DNA from: Betaproteobacteria bacterium | GTDB taxonomy: Bacteria > Pseudomonadota > Gammaproteobacteria > Burkholderiales > SG8-39 | Assembly: GCA_029858545.1 (NCBI GenBank) | Contig: JAOUFA010000263.1 | Span: 1 to 5,432 of the forward strand | Direction: 5' to 3' | DNA: 5,432 nt | Part shown: positions 4,902 through 5,432 of the stretch, one piece after another | Numbering within the stretch: the first letter of the stretch is position 1 | How the letters are laid out: every line of letters starts with the position of its first letter | The notes under the pieces: model-generated | Database searches by the model: none | Seen by the model: the letters and a program-made list of their open reading frames with translations, nothing else | Told to the model about the DNA's origin: nothing | Translations under genes and position numbers: made by a program

Positions 4902-5432
4902 TCAAAGCATCGCCGAGCCGCCGTCGACGACCAGCGTCTGACCCGTCATGAACGCGGCATCGTCGCTGGCGAGAAAGCTCACCGTGCCGACCAGGTCCTC
5001 GGGCTGTTCCTCGCGGCGGATGGCGCGGCTGCGGATGCTGTCCTGGTGCGAGCGCAGGTGCTCGGGGCGGCCGAGCACGCCCTCGGAGAGCGTCAACCCG
5101 GGTGCGAGGGCGTTGACCGTGATGTTGTCCGGGCCGAGTTCGCGCGCGAGGCCACGCGTCATCGCGATCACCGCCCCCTTGCTGGCGATGTAGTGCAGGA
5201 AGAAAGGCACCCCCTTCAACGGGGCCCCCGACGCGAGGTTGATGATGCGGCCGGTTTTCTGCCTGCGCATCTGCGGCGCCACCGCCTTGCAGCACAGCGC
5301 GACCCCCATGATGTTGACTTCCATGAGGCGCTTCCACTCCGCGACCGGGATTTCCTCGAACGGGCCCAGTTTCACGGTCGCGAAGATCGCCGCGCAGTTC
5401 ACCAGCACGTCGATGCGGCCGAACGCGCGCAG
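4902..5432 (-). CDS. Short-chain dehydrogenase/reductase (SDR), N-terminus outside window
   Basis: Shows 176 residues of a classical SDR; the family is about 250 long, so roughly 70 N-terminal residues with the TGxxxGxG cofactor motif lie beyond the right edge. The frame stays open to the edge and reads AFGRIDVLVNCAA, the usual SDR strand with a Cys in place of the common Asn in NNAG. Counting from the edge, the catalytic set is complete: N40 (MEVNIMG), S68 (NLASGA), Y81 and K85 (YIASK). The SDR tail LASDDAAFMTGQTLVVDGGSAML ends at TGA. A GTG at 5406-5408 could act as a start but is internal to this conserved strand and is not the real one. It should oxidise or reduce an alcohol/carbonyl with NAD(P). 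It converges on the FMN reductase, and the upstream side of its operon is not visible. Confidence 0.92.
   Translation of the reverse strand: MRAFGRIDVLVNCAAIFATVKLGPFEEIPVAEWKRLMEVNIMGVALCCKAVAPQMRRQKTGRIINLASGAPLKGVPFFLHYIASKGAVIAMTRGLARELGPDNITVNALAPGLTLSEGVLGRPEHLRSHQDSIRSRAIRREEQPEDLVGTVSFLASDDAAFMTGQTLVVDGGSAML

Noticed and set aside
4060..4941. 293-codon open frame on the plus strand
   Set aside because: It overlaps the MarR and FMN reductase genes in another frame, with an Arg/Ala-rich product and no recognisable fold.
5406..5408. GTG as the start of the SDR gene
   Set aside because: The frame continues to the edge with AFGRID, part of the conserved SDR strand; starting at the GTG would leave out the cofactor-binding half.
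1..5432. CRISPR arrays, tRNA or rRNA genes, insertion sequences
   Set aside because: I saw no regularly spaced long direct repeats, no tRNA-like cloverleaf, and no transposase or terminal inverted repeats.

Overview
This GC-rich window is about 5.4 kb long and its genes favour G or C at third codon positions. It carries part of a catabolic gene neighbourhood. The gene types (FAD aromatic hydroxylase, luciferase-like monooxygenase, alpha/beta hydrolase, MarR regulator, FMN reductase, SDR) and the dense packing suggest a metabolically versatile proteobacterium, most likely beta (Burkholderiales-like) or alpha. This is an inference from gene content and composition; no rRNA or marker gene is present.

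Layout: (1) 1-125 (+) is the last 40 codons of an unidentified gene. (2) 250-1434 (+) is a single-component FAD-dependent aromatic hydroxylase of the salicylate / 3-hydroxybenzoate / 6-hydroxynicotinate hydroxylase group. (3) It converges on a minus-strand pair: an alpha/beta hydrolase (2731-3513) followed 31 bp later by a luciferase-like (LLM) flavin monooxygenase (1527-2699). (4) A 212-bp divergent intergenic region (3514-3725) holds a plus-strand sigma70-like promoter. A perfect 8+8 inverted repeat (TTCGTTAG-4-CTAACGAA) touches its -10 box, and a second perfect 14-bp palindrome lies just upstream of the -35. (5) On the plus strand, a MarR-family regulator (3726-4223) overlaps by 4 bp (ATGA) an NAD(P)H-dependent FMN reductase (4220-4846). 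(6) A GC-rich convergent gap with a 7-bp-stem hairpin separates these from a minus-strand SDR dehydrogenase that runs off the right edge (4902-5432).

Working model (inference): the FMN reductase supplies reduced FMN to the LLM monooxygenase, and together they form a two-component oxygenase. The LLM product (an ester, lactone or ring-opened acyl compound) would be hydrolysed by the co-transcribed alpha/beta hydrolase. The MarR protein would repress both divergent units from the shared operator and be released by the substrate or an intermediate. The FAD hydroxylase, the SDR and the truncated first gene may supply other steps, for example ring hydroxylation or alcohol/ketone interconversion. 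The gene set superficially resembles nicotinate (nic) clusters, but the hydroxylase lacks two NicC-type active-site histidines and the LLM/FMN reductase pair is not part of nic. The substrate is therefore open, and the cluster may encode a pathway that has not been described.
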